This document shows, one piece after another, positions 9,526 to 18,735 of a stretch of DNA of 30,560 bases. Below the pieces are notes generated by a model, which ran no database searches, was not told the DNA's origin, and saw nothing but the letters and a program-made list of their open reading frames with translations. The stretch comes from Physocladia obscura. Lineage: Eukaryota; Chytridiomycota; Chytridiomycetes; Chytridiales; Chytriomycetaceae. The position numbers were made by a program, and so were the translations under genes. Where the stretch lies: NCBI GenBank assembly GCA_027596945.1, contig JADGJH010000010.1:1-30560 (forward strand), in the 5' to 3' direction. Position 1 is the stretch's first letter. Each line of letters begins with the position of its first letter.

Positions 9526-10560
9526 GATTGCTGGTCTTCCTGGCACTCAAGCTACCACAGTACTTGATATTCCAGCCACAGCAACAGATGCAAATTTGAC
9601 TTTTCTGACACTATCTCAACAGCCTCCACCACCATCTCTTTTCACAAATTTACAAGCACTTGGGGCCTCTGCTCTTGGCAGTGTTGTGTCTGTTGTTGCT
9701 AGAGTGGGATCTTCAAACTGTGTTCAATCAAACTGCTTCACATAAGTGCCCACTTCTACATCTGAATCAGCAGTATTAACCACTCAAATTATCAAAGAAG
9801 AGCCATACTTTGACAATCTTGAGGAGAACTCATCCTGTATTTGTGAGTCCAATTATTGTAACTGCATATTATATTAAAGATTGTAATAGTATCTGCCAAG
9901 GCCCTTGGAAAACACCCTGTCCATGCTGTCTCCCCATCAAGCAATACTGCTCTATTACAGCCTACCACTGTGCAAACTGTGGATATTCCTGTTGCTGAAA
10001 CTCTTGCCACAGCAACTTCCTCAATTGTATCCTCAACACCCATCTCTCTTTGCAAACTTACAAGCACTGAATGAATCTGTGTTTGGTGCTACTGTGTCTC
10101 ATATTGAGACTGAAAAAACTGGTGTATTTCAGACTGCCCCTTGTGCTTTGAAATCCCTACAGAATTGTGCTGCTCTGGAAGATGATGGCTTAGATGGCAG
10201 CACTGATCCAGATGATGGAGATGCAGACCCAGATGAAGATATTGAAATGGAGATGAAGACACACCTGCAATTACACCTCAGAAGAAAAAGCCTCAAATGC
10301 AACCTCCATTTTGTTATGTGGGCTCTTGTCCCAATTATGTTCTTGAAGTCATGTGTAAACTGCAAACAGGTGATCTCTTACAATGAAGCAAATTTGATTG
10401 GGGAATCTCTGGATTTATCCTGCAAATGGTGCATTTATACTGAAGCATGCAATCAGTCTGGGCAATATGCAAAACCCATCTTTATTTTACCAGTCATCTG
10501 TCTATGCACTGTTAAAATTCCATGACCAGTGGCAACAGTCTGGAATAATTCACTGCCAAA
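9526..10560 (+). pseudogene. Broken S/T/P-rich protein with two degenerate internal repeats
   Basis: A coding-like trace runs from IAGLPGTQATTVLDIP (9529 on) past one in-frame TAA (9743) to LTTQIIKEEPYFDNLEE. A candidate 47-nt intron (9843-9889, GTGAGT...TAATAG) would join it in frame to SAKALGKHPVHAVSPSS. A frame slip near 10030 then leads to SLFANLQALNESVFGATVS and an acidic tract (DDGLDGSTDPDDGDADPDED). The two copies of the unit TTV.DIP...PSLF.NLQAL...V.S, at about 9555-9690 and 9970-10100, are the clearest internal repeat. After 10260 another frame slip is likely. I do not recognise the family; transcription-factor-like or transposon ORF1-like low complexity are both possible. Confidence 0.4.
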
Positions 10561-11380
10561 TATAATTAGTCCATTAATTCTCTGTGTACAATAATTAGGA
10601 ATTGAAATACAAAGCTTTCATTAAAGATTTGGAATTCAAGTTCTAAGCATAACTGAGATGCCCTAACAACTGAAAGAGGCCATCTACAGTGATCACCACA
10701 CTGAAATATCATATAAAGATAATAAAATACACAAAAAAAATTATGCACAATATTTCTGTATGTTTTTCAGCTACCCTATTAAACACCATTTTCATTATCA
10801 TTGAGTAACATAACATATACACATAGTGATTCTCTCAGGGCTTGTTATGCATACATGAGACTTTAGCTTGTGTAGATAACAAGGATAGCATTGTAATGAT
10901 AAAAGGATGAATAAAGCTGTATTTTTGGCCAAAGGCACTATTGGTACAGCAACTCACACTACTGTAGTGGTATTCAGTGCAATATGCCACAATAGAACTA
11001 TTTTTATTACTCATTCACAACTGATGCTAGGAGGCACTGGAAGCCTAGAAATGACTCTGTATTAATTATATGCACTTGTGACAACATTTTGTATGTTTCA
11101 CAAGTGATGAATTGATAGATAAGCTTTTCTAAGTGCTCTAACTTTGAAAATTTGCATGGAAAAATGGAAAAATTGGTGCCACCTACCAGGATCTTGATTA
11201 AAGACCCTGCTAGTATCACCAAAAGTGACAAATAGAGCATTTGCCACTTAGATAAGATGCCAGGTGACCAATCAAGCCAAGGTGCCACCAAGATACTGGA
11301 AAATGTATAAAAACTGTTGGTTTCGTTTCTGAAATAGTCACAACAAATCAATAAAATTATATCATCTCTAAAACCCCTTG
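10561..11380. other. CpG-poor stretch without a supported gene
   Basis: A/T-rich DNA. A 128-codon minus-strand frame (11007-11393) exists, but its composition is not convincing and it overlaps equally weak + strand readings. No motif recognised. Confidence 0.4.
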
Positions 11381-12030
11381 TTACACACGGCAAATCAACA
11401 AGATTTTTGGAACAATGGTTGACTTTGGATCAAGTCAAAGCAGTCCTCTCCTTCACCATCAGTCACGGCTGAAATATTTACGAAGACACTAAGACAATGT
11501 GAATCTTTCTTCAAAGATTATGTGAAATGACTGGAGAAACAAAGTGCATTTTTACTCACAAACATTTCTCTGGACCAGTTTCTGAAATCTCAAAACTCTG
11601 GTGGTTTTCAATTGCCGTTAGATTCACTACAAGTCCATTGAACATGATGGCTAATCATTCAAGTTTTGTACTGTCAAATTGGGACAACAATTCTGTTAAC
11701 TGTTCAGAAAATGCAGCTCCTCAGCCTGCTGCATTTTGTACATCTTCTAGCTCTGTCTCTTCCATAATTCCAATCAATTCAAGCTCCTTTTTTATAGCAC
11801 CTACTTCTACACCAGATTCTGTTACTGCACCAATGCCTGCTATTTGCATTGCACCAGCTCCATTTATGAGTGCTGCTGCTCCACTTAGTCAAAGTGTTGT
11901 ATTTTGCATCAAGTCAAAAAAAAAAAAGCACATGTCACAGAAGTGCTGCCAACAAAGCTGCCCACATGCAACTCATAGAAATTGTGAACGTATAAATCCT
12001 CACTTATGGGCAAAAAATAAAACAAGTTAA
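11380..12030 (+). pseudogene. Degenerate S/A/P-rich coding trace, unidentified
   Basis: A + strand frame can be read from about 11380 (STRFLEQWLTLDQVKAVLSF) through two in-frame stops to the 167-codon open frame at 11527-12030. The second half is low complexity (FCTSSSSVSSIIPINSSS, then TPDSVTAPMPAICIAPAP) and ends with a lysine run and a Cys/His-rich tail. It shares the serine/threonine/proline-rich style of the 9.5-10.5 kb trace and could belong to the same decayed locus. Function unknown. Confidence 0.3.
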
Positions 12031-13080
12031 ATTGTTCATTATTTTTATTTTTTTTGTTTTATTTCTCTTTCCTTTCTTTTCTTTTTTTTTTCTTCCAAAA
12101 CAAAAAGTCTGTCTATCCACTGTATAGGAGCCAGAATTTTGAAATGGGCAGAAAAAGTGGACAAATTTTGTTTCTTCACCCAAATATTCAAAGTGTATTT
12201 AGTCCTTCAAATCATCATCAAATTATGCCACTTTGAGTTTAAATTAAAGATTAGGCATATTTTAACCAACTTTTTTATACAATTTGAGCTGGCTTTTTTT
12301 AATCTTTAGCACTGCAAAAAATACAATTTATTTTCAAAGCCTATCTACTCCCTCAATTTTTTAGTTTTTGAGTGATTTCAAGTTTGAACATATTATTCAG
12401 GTAGATATACACAGATCTACATATTAATTTTCAGCTAACTATACTTGTTAATTTTATATGAATTATTTAGTTATTTGTTTCAATTTCAACTTTTGTTCAA
12501 AACAAAAAAAAAAAAAAGAGTCATCCATATACAAACAAACACTCTGTGCTGCTCACAAGGCCCAAAGTTGTTGGCAGAAACTACACTTCTGGAATTCTAA
12601 AAGTGCTCTGAAGATTCCCCTGGCAAGAAGCCATTCCACAGTGTAGAGTATAAGTGTTTCTTTTACATTCACTACAAATGGTTCCTTTATCATAAATTCT
12701 ATCACAATATAAAGTAAGGATGGTATGTATTTCACAAATTCTGACACTGTACTAATATTAATCCATATTGCTCTGCCTCAGTTATAAGCAAAATACTACC
12801 AAATAAACAAATTATTGTGATTCAATCAATACTATTGTGCCAATTATAAATTCTGCTATGAATATAAATGAAAATACTATCAAATTTGCAAATTTACATG
12901 ATTCAATTGAATGCAAATTCTCCTGTGATTATGAACAAAAATACTGTCCTAAAGAAGTTCATATGGAGCAATAGCAGAAGACTCAATTCAAATGTTCAAT
13001 GATCCTTTAAAATAGTATAGACAGGTTTCAGCAAATCCAGACACAACAAGTTAAGTAAATTCAAGTTTTGCTAAGAAACA
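12031..13080. other. A/T-rich, CpG-poor stretch, nothing firm
   Basis: Contains T-rich and A-rich tracts (12038-12100, 12500-12515) and repeated phrases of the type TTCTGCTATGAATATAAATGAAAATACTATCAAAT and close variants between about 12790 and 12960 that suggest a short degenerate tandem array. No gene supported. Confidence 0.4.
12785..12960. repeat. Degenerate tandem array, unit about 60 bp
   Basis: Three imperfect copies share the order: (AT)AAGCAAAATACTACCAAATAAACAAATTA, then GATTCAAT...A, then TTCTGC/TTCTCCTGTGATTATGAAC. Corresponding words are AAAATACTA/AAATACTGTC at 12789, 12872 and 12939, and TGATTCAAT at 12819 and 12899. The copies are diverged and the unit size is approximate. Confidence 0.4.
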
Positions 13081-13290
13081 AACTTGATCTGATAAAATTG
13101 CACCAGGTTTAACAGCTGTTTGGTCTTTTCATAACATTCAGTATAAATGTGTATCTGATTTACCAGTTTTAACTTCTGCCATGGAGTTCATCCCCTCTAC
13201 TGTAGTATTGAAATCAACAACTGATGTGAAAGCTCAATATGATTCTGATGGAAAATATCAATCCAGCTGTTGCATAAATCTAATCTAAGA
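13080..13290 (+). pseudogene. Short coding-like trace, unidentified
   Basis: An open stretch reads APGLTAVWSFHNIQYKC, then SDLPVLTSAMEFIPSTVVL and KSTTDVKAQYDSDGKY before a stop. It looks like protein more than chance sequence, but no start, splice partner or family is apparent. Confidence 0.2.
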
Positions 13291-13479
13291 AAATCATATC
13301 AGAGGATCTTGAAATGAGAGATAAGGCTAGTTATTGAATTTGAATAGTTATGTTTTGTTTTGTCTCTCTGTTTGAGTTTGTTGTTTTTTTTTGTTTTTTT
13401 TTTTGTTGATGCTCAACATCGTCAGTTTTTCAATAATATTCTTATTGAAAATGTGTTTATTCAGAGCAATTAATACATA

Positions 13480-13575
13480 AAAAAAAGGAAAGGATGATAC
13501 GAAAGAGAACCAACAGTCAATAAAAAAAGGAAAGGATGATACGAAAGAGAACCAACAGTCAATAAAAAAAGTAAA
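13480..13575. repeat. 42-bp tandem repeat, about 2.3 copies
   Basis: The unit starting ATAAAAAAAGGAAAGGATGA and ending ACCAACAGTCA is repeated almost exactly at a 42-bp period (GGAAAGG at 13487 and 13529), and a third partial copy (AATAAAAAAAGTAAAG) follows. The two full copies differ only in the length of the A run, so the duplication is recent. It lies just outside the right edge of the CpG-poor block. Confidence 0.9.
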
Positions 13576-14155
13576 GAGATTAAATACAGTGATGCAGATA
13601 TTTCAAAAGGAGGATGAAGATAAGTACAAATTGTAGTCTTTTGATTTGAGGATTGCCAATGATGATGGATTGTTTGCTGCATCTCGTAAATTGGTAACAA
13701 GCAACAAAAATAAAGCAAATCGCCAAACCAATATGATAATAGTCCCACGAATTGAATTAGATTGCATAATAAAGCACTGCAGCAAACGGTGGCATTGTAA
13801 TTACGAGAAACAGCTGCCATACGGCACCATTTGTGCTGTATAGTGGCCGACAAAACCGTTTATACAGATTTACGCTCGAACTCACTGCATTTTATTCCGC
13901 GCAACCAGATGATCCGGATTCGAATTGGTTCCGCTGATTCTACTCATGCTAGGATGGTTGTAGGCTTTAAATCCCGATGATGCCATCACTATTTGATGGT
14001 TTGTTTGGCTGTTATTTTTGAATAGTTGCCATATTTTCTGTAAATTGTAATTGGTTTTGAGACTTGCATCGGTTTTTGATCGAACATAAAGAGATCAAAA
14101 CAGCAAACGACCTTGCGCTGGCAACTCATCCCATCAACCCCTAAACTCAACAAAA
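13576..14155. other. Upstream region of the HET gene
   Basis: CG frequency returns to normal. A + strand frame (13646-13843) and an opposing minus frame (13470-13853) overlap; neither is convincing. The last 300 bp should hold the promoter of the HET-domain gene. The ATG at 14156 is preceded by CAACAAAA, a good fungal initiation context. Confidence 0.45.
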
Positions 14156-17113
14156 ATGGACATGTCTAACATGCGGCTCTGGCGCAAGAACGAGTTAGTC
14201 CCTTTCACAGCAGAGGCGCCTTATGCGGCCATTTCCCACATATGGGGCAATGTCTCGGAATCCCCGCGAACTGCTTATGGACAGGTCTTCGGCTTTGACT
14301 GGACACTCCCTGATACTTCTTGGCTGCGTGCAGTCTTGAAATACCCCTCTCAGCTGTCTCTTCCAACCTGGCTTGATCTAACTTGCATTAACCAAGATGA
14401 TCCATCTGACTGCCTCTACAATATAAAGCACATGGGGAATGTTTACTTTTATTCAGCAGAGTGTCATGTCCTCTTGGACGAGCATGATACTAAAGTACTT
14501 CTTGCGCTGTTGGAAGAGCTTGAATGTGGAGAATATAAGGTCAGCGACGAGAGCATTCAGACAAATCGGGACGTACTGTCTGGAATGTTCCCTGGTGCCG
14601 GGGAGTCGAAGGAATTCACAGCTGCCTTCGTCTTTATGGCTTTCATGGATAAATGGACTCACGTGCGTTGGTTCTTGAGAGTTTGGACAATGCAGGAAAT
14701 GATTCTTCCACCGAAAGTGCTTCTATTCGGTCTCCGAGACGACGAGTGGGTGGAAGTATGCGAGCTTGACAACGTGTGGGATGGCCTTACCGAAATCGTT
14801 GGTAACATCTTTTCAAAATTGCGGTCATGTGGTCTGGATCCGAAAGTTTGCCAAGCTGTAGAGACATTTGTCATGGGAAAACTGAAACAGTTCGCTGTTC
14901 ATCTTCGCAAGCGCAGACACGAAATATTGAAGCCATTTGGTCCGGACAAATTTTTTGTCCTTGAGGCAATCACCAATTCGTGGCGGCGAACAGAAAAGCA
15001 AAGCGATTTGATTTACGGAACAAATGGATTAGTTGGCTGGCCAAATCTTGATGAAATTGCCAACCTTGGGCCTAGGGAAATGGGGTATGAGATACAACGC
15101 CTTGCGTTGCTTACTGGACAAACCTCCTTGTTGCAAGTATCGGGTATTGCTGCAACGGATTTTGAAGTCCCGGTTCCCGTTGCGGAGCATATAAATGACC
15201 CAAATCATCCTGGCTGGGCCATTCTTGGATTTGAACCAGAGACCATTCCGATACCAACTATCCTGCCTGTTCCAAAGAATGTCTTGCTAAACACCACCAC
15301 CGACGTCGCTGAGATACCCTGTCGGCTGCTTAAACCGTCCAATCTCCTACAAATTGGCTCATCAAGAAAATTGGTTCGTTTTTACTGCGAGGTCGGGCAA
15401 TATCCCCTCGACTCATGTGCTACATCCATACAACACGCAGTATCTTGCGCTCTATTGATTAATGATGACTATTTGACCAAAGTTTTCTTTTGCAAAAGTG
15501 CACTTTGGCTTCCCCAGTCCCTTATCCCAGACATCTGCTTGGTCGTTTCAAGCAAAAGGTTGTATCTGACTGTAAAATCAAAATCCAATCAAAAATTAGT
15601 GGCATGGACTTCACGCGACTATACTGACCTGCTGCCAGGTCTTCGATACAGCGATGAAGATTTGCAATTATCAATTCCCTTGCATTTCGACTCGTTTGCG
15701 CAGAGCTTGTTAGACACTGCTCCAGGAATTGGGCTCCGCGAGTGTCGCAGCCATCTTTGTTTCAACTCACCGGGTAAAGCAACAAGCGAAGCACCACGCG
15801 GCGCCCGTCAGCGAATTCGCCTGATAGATGTGTTTAGCCAACAAGTAAAATGGTTTCCTGCAGGAACACAGTACGATTGTGTATCGCATGTATGGCGCAA
15901 TGGCAGCGAAAATTTTGGCGGCACACTTTACGAACAGTGTGGCGCTTTAAAATGGGATGCGGGTGCGTTTGGCGCCGATCAACTGAAAATAACGCTGGCT
16001 TTTCTCAAGAATTACGGATGCCAATACTTATGGATTGATGCCTTGTGTTTGGAATTGGACTGGTTGGGACGAAAGTGTCATTCACAAATGGCGCATGTGT
16101 TTGAAGACTGTAGCAGATGCTTTGTCTGGCCTGAGGGATTCGGTGTCGCCTGGAAGGAAGAGAGTATCTTCAACACGGCAGAATTTGGACAGAAACCTGC
16201 GCCGTTGAAATGGTTAACTCGAGTTTGGACCTTGCAAGAAGCTTGGCTACCGCCTATGCTTTTGTTTCTCCAATCATCCACATCCAGGCCGGCTTATGTG
16301 GCCATGGAGAAAACAGAATTCCTGGCTTTGGCAGGAGCACAAGGGCGCTCGGAGAATATGCACCACAAACAGTTGCTGATGGAACTATTTTTCGAGGATT
16401 GGCGACCCACTTTGGCTAATCTGACGCGACAATTATCGTTTCGTGATTGTACCTTACCAGAAGATAGGGTGAATGGTATCCTCGGTTTAATATCATGGCT
16501 TCCCATACACGTTCGCCAACCTCTTTCACGAATCCATGGGAACCAACTCACTTTTGCAGTGTCCGTTCAAACGCAGATGAAATTGTATGGGCTTGGTCCT
16601 CGACCCAGCAAAAACCGTGCTAGTATCTCACCTGATCTCTGGTTCTGTGGATCTGGGCGCCCAACATTGTACTACACATTGATGGCAAACGGTTCTTTGG
16701 CTCTTGATGCCTACGCAACCACACCAACGTCGACCGCCACATCAATGAAAGAATGGGACATGAGAATGCATTCTGCAAGAGGCGACACCGAGTCAATAAA
16801 CCGTTGCAAGATCCTCAACTCTCTTCACCCAACTGGAAGAACGGTTGCGTGCTCTCTTTCTAAGGCCCTGAATGATAAAAAAAGAGGTCGCTTCCTCCTT
16901 GAACAAACAGATATTCCTTGTCCCTGTGCCAAGAACTGTCGCACAATTTACACCCTATCATGCTTGTGTGTGGTTCAGCAACAAGAAGAGTTTGTCATGG
17001 ATGTGTATCGATGCATTGGGGTGGAGTGGTTCGTGACATTGGGTAGGGTGAAATGGGAATATCGACAAGCAGTATTACAAGACTGGGACCAAGCGTTGAT
17101 AAAGTTTTCCTGA
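14156..17113 (+). CDS. Double HET-domain protein (heterokaryon incompatibility family)
   Basis: Intronless 985-residue protein. HET domains are best known from filamentous ascomycetes, where they trigger cell death after fusion of unlike individuals; some have a TIR-like fold. Module 1 (about 22-300): YAAISHIWG (23-31), WLDLTCINQDD (72-82), IKHMGNVYFYSAECHVLL (90-107), RWFLRVWTMQEMILPP (171-186), and DLIYGTNGL (285-293). Module 2 (about 573-785) repeats the same order: YDCVSHVWRNG, LWIDALCLELDW (625-636), FEDCSRCFVW, LKWLTRVWTLQEAWLPP (684-700), EDRVNGILGL (769-778). Module 2 has lost the CINQ core (now CLEL). A linker of about 270 residues without recognised domains lies between. A 200-residue tail with a Cys cluster (PCPCAKNC) follows. 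No membrane segment or NTPase motif is visible. The gene adjoins the repeat-derived block, an accessory-type setting. Confidence 0.8.
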   Translation: MDMSNMRLWRKNELVPFTAEAPYAAISHIWGNVSESPRTAYGQVFGFDWTLPDTSWLRAVLKYPSQLSLPTWLDLTCINQDDPSDCLYNIKHMGNVYFYSAECHVLLDEHDTKVLLALLEELECGEYKVSDESIQTNRDVLSGMFPGAGESKEFTAAFVFMAFMDKWTHVRWFLRVWTMQEMILPPKVLLFGLRDDEWVEVCELDNVWDGLTEIVGNIFSKLRSCGLDPKVCQAVETFVMGKLKQFAVHLRKRRHEILKPFGPDKFFVLEAITNSWRRTEKQSDLIYGTNGLVGWPNLDEIANLGPREMGYEIQRLALLTGQTSLLQVSGIAATDFEVPVPVAEHINDPNHPGWAILGFEPETIPIPTILPVPKNVLLNTTTDVAEIPCRLLKPSNLLQIGSSRKLVRFYCEVGQYPLDSCATSIQHAVSCALLINDDYLTKVFFCKSALWLPQSLIPDICLVVSSKRLYLTVKSKSNQKLVAWTSRDYTDLLPGLRYSDEDLQLSIPLHFDSFAQSLLDTAPGIGLRECRSHLCFNSPGKATSEAPRGARQRIRLIDVFSQQVKWFPAGTQYDCVSHVWRNGSENFGGTLYEQCGALKWDAGAFGADQLKITLAFLKNYGCQYLWIDALCLELDWLGRKCHSQMAHVFEDCSRCFVWPEGFGVAWKEESIFNTAEFGQKPAPLKWLTRVWTLQEAWLPPMLLFLQSSTSRPAYVAMEKTEFLALAGAQGRSENMHHKQLLMELFFEDWRPTLANLTRQLSFRDCTLPEDRVNGILGLISWLPIHVRQPLSRIHGNQLTFAVSVQTQMKLYGLGPRPSKNRASISPDLWFCGSGRPTLYYTLMANGSLALDAYATTPTSTATSMKEWDMRMHSARGDTESINRCKILNSLHPTGRTVACSLSKALNDKKRGRFLLEQTDIPCPCAKNCRTIYTLSCLCVVQQQEEFVMDVYRCIGVEWFVTLGRVKWEYRQAVLQDWDQALIKFS

Positions 17114-17375
17114 TGTCAAAAATATATACAGCGTTTTCCGCTGCTGTAATGATAATATGGTGAATGAATCGAGTACCATATCATTGAAAAAACTAAGTTA
17201 CAGGTTCAGTGATGCCATGGAGTTGAGACGTTATTTCAGTGATCACAGATAACCAGTGTTTCATCGAATACGTTTTATTTTTTGTGTTTAATTTTTTTTA
17301 TGACAATAAAAACATGAAAAATGTCTTTTGTATTCACCTACTTACATTTGCATAAAACGCAATTTTTGTAAGTGT
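17114..17375. terminator. Convergent 3' ends of the HET gene and the nucleotidyltransferase
   Basis: 262 bp between the two stops. AATAAA on the + strand at 17305-17310 could end the HET transcript, and AATAAA on the minus strand (17279-17274) lies about 97 bases past the nucleotidyltransferase stop. The two transcripts would overlap slightly if both sites are used. Confidence 0.45.
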
Positions 17376-18667
17376 TTAATTTTTCAAATAATTTTCTGCT
17401 GCAATGTAACTCTCCAGTCCACCGATGTCCAGTCGTCCACTCACACTGACAGTATACACAGGATAATGTTTCACTAGCCATGCTACAAGCCGCCCACTTG
17501 CATCCCGCGCCTCTAATCCATCCCCCTTTCGCACACTCTCATCAACATACTCATGCACAAGTGGCAAACTCTCAGTTGGTAAATAATAGAAGCATGGACA
17601 TGCTAGTCGTGATGTTGTTACACTTGGATCAGGTTTCTCCATCAAACTTGTAACTCGATATCCCACTCTAGAGTGATTATCTTCCTCAGAACCCGCTCCA
17701 ATATTCCAATTTCTTGCAACAACTCTATCATCCACATTAACCTCAATTATTCCAGTCTTGAGCGTGTCAATGTCGCGAGCAACTCTATAACTTGCCACTA
17801 ATCCATGCGGCGTTGTCCTGGTTTTTGAATTTGCCAACTGTATAAAATCTTTGATGGAGAAATCCTGTAGAAATAATGTGTCTCCTGCAACCACAAGTAC
17901 GGCTTTGTACTTTTTTGCATCGGTCAGCTCAAAATGTTTGATGGCTAAACTCAAATCAGTCACGGCCCCTAATATGAATCAATCCATTGATTAATTACGA
18001 GCCAAATAACCCGAATAAATTAAATGAAACGGGATGTTGAGAATTGTGAGACACCAGATGTACACGCAGCTCACTGTAACAAACTCAAAAAATCTTGCAG
18101 TCGATCTTACCAAGTCTCGTGCTATTTTCTGTGGATCCGTCATTATAAATTTTGTCAGCACTAAACCCCGTTCGCTCAGCCCACGAAAGAAACTGAACAT
18201 GGTTTGCGGCGTTGCATATCACGAGCGGGTCAAAAGTGATACTGAATTTGAACAGTGAATATGTAACTCCTTCGCATCCGAAAACACTCACAATTGTTTT
18301 TCATCTTTTTCAGCAATCGAATCCAACGGCAATTCACCTATTTGAGCAAACAACCGTAACCAATGTCCAATCAGTGGCTCGCCCTGCAACGGCAACAACG
18401 CCTTGGCTACACCTCGCAGATGTGTGAATCGTCCGCTTTCGTCACCTTCAATGTCACGCTGCAGCCGAGATCCGTATCCTGCAGCCAGAAACTGTTGTTT
18501 ATTTGCTGAGTCAGAGCGTAAACACATCTCTATTTCTTCTTGATGGCATTGGCATATTTAATCAAAGTCATCGTCACAGGGCCTGCTCCAAATTCGCTCC
18601 GCGTATGCACTCCAAATTCTGAAATTTGCAGGAATTTCACACTCACCAGAACTGCAATTTTACTCAT
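17376..18667 (-). CDS. NTP-transferase-fold nucleotidyltransferase, four exons
   Basis: Spliced model: complement(join(17376..17968, 18111..18241, 18292..18491, 18647..18667)), 314 residues. Introns of 155, 49 and 142 nt are GT-AG and keep frame. The first join yields the signature loop LAAGYGSRL (9-17) directly after MSKIAVL; the third yields STRLGAVTDLSLAI. Further motifs: KALLPLQGEPLIGHW (37-51), KIYNDGSTENSTRLG (about 104-118), VVAGDTLF (143-150, with the metal-binding aspartate D147), and DIGGLESY (298-305). These mark the family that makes NDP-sugars or related activated compounds from a phosphate ester and an NTP. The substrate cannot be told from sequence. It is shorter than GDP-mannose pyrophosphorylase and lacks its hexapeptide C-terminal domain. 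Its ATG is 68 bp past the CCT5 stop on the same strand. Confidence 0.78.
18242..18290 (-). other. Intron 2 of the nucleotidyltransferase
   Basis: 49-nt intron, donor TT|GTGAGT, acceptor TTCAG. Splicing completes a phenylalanine codon and restores the ITFDPLVICNAANH strand that follows the AAKDEKQ-type helix region. Short introns of this size recur through the window. Confidence 0.7.
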
Positions 18668-18735
18668 TCTTTTGCAATTTTTATATATTTTTTTTTGGAA
18701 ACAACCAAACAAAAAAGCCATAATCATCAAATAAA

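Larger units (their letters stand above)
6590..13410. other. CpG-depleted, repeat-derived block
   Basis: Reading by eye I find only about a dozen CG dinucleotides in 6.8 kb, although G and C are both common and TG/CA are abundant. Both flanks, including the HET gene and the BCS1-like gene, are rich in CG. This is the signature of long-term CpG methylation followed by C-to-T decay, as is known for transposon-rich DNA in many fungi. The block holds a decayed retrotransposon and several broken coding traces listed separately. I found no clear terminal repeats or target-site duplication at its edges, so it may be several nested elements. Confidence 0.75.

Noticed and set aside
12560..12700. Minus-strand YDKGTICSECKRNT and CSFCQQ pieces resembling a 4CXXC zinc finger
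   Set aside because: The pieces lie in different frames with incorrect spacing; too weak to call.
6590..13410. Single intact transposon bounded by inverted repeats
   Set aside because: No inverted repeats or target-site duplication were visible at the composition edges.
13646..13843. Plus-strand frame with VPRIELDCIIKHC...H resembling an integrase zinc-binding segment
   Set aside because: The resemblance is short, the second His/Cys pair is not in place, and no integrase core follows.
13470..13853. Minus-strand frame resembling a small membrane protein with FLLTVGSLSYHPF repeated
   Set aside because: The repeated peptide is simply the 42-bp tandem repeat; the rest has no motif.
13905..13990. 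TTCGAATCC on the minus strand, like the B box of a tRNA gene
   Set aside because: No matching A box and no cloverleaf could be drawn around it.
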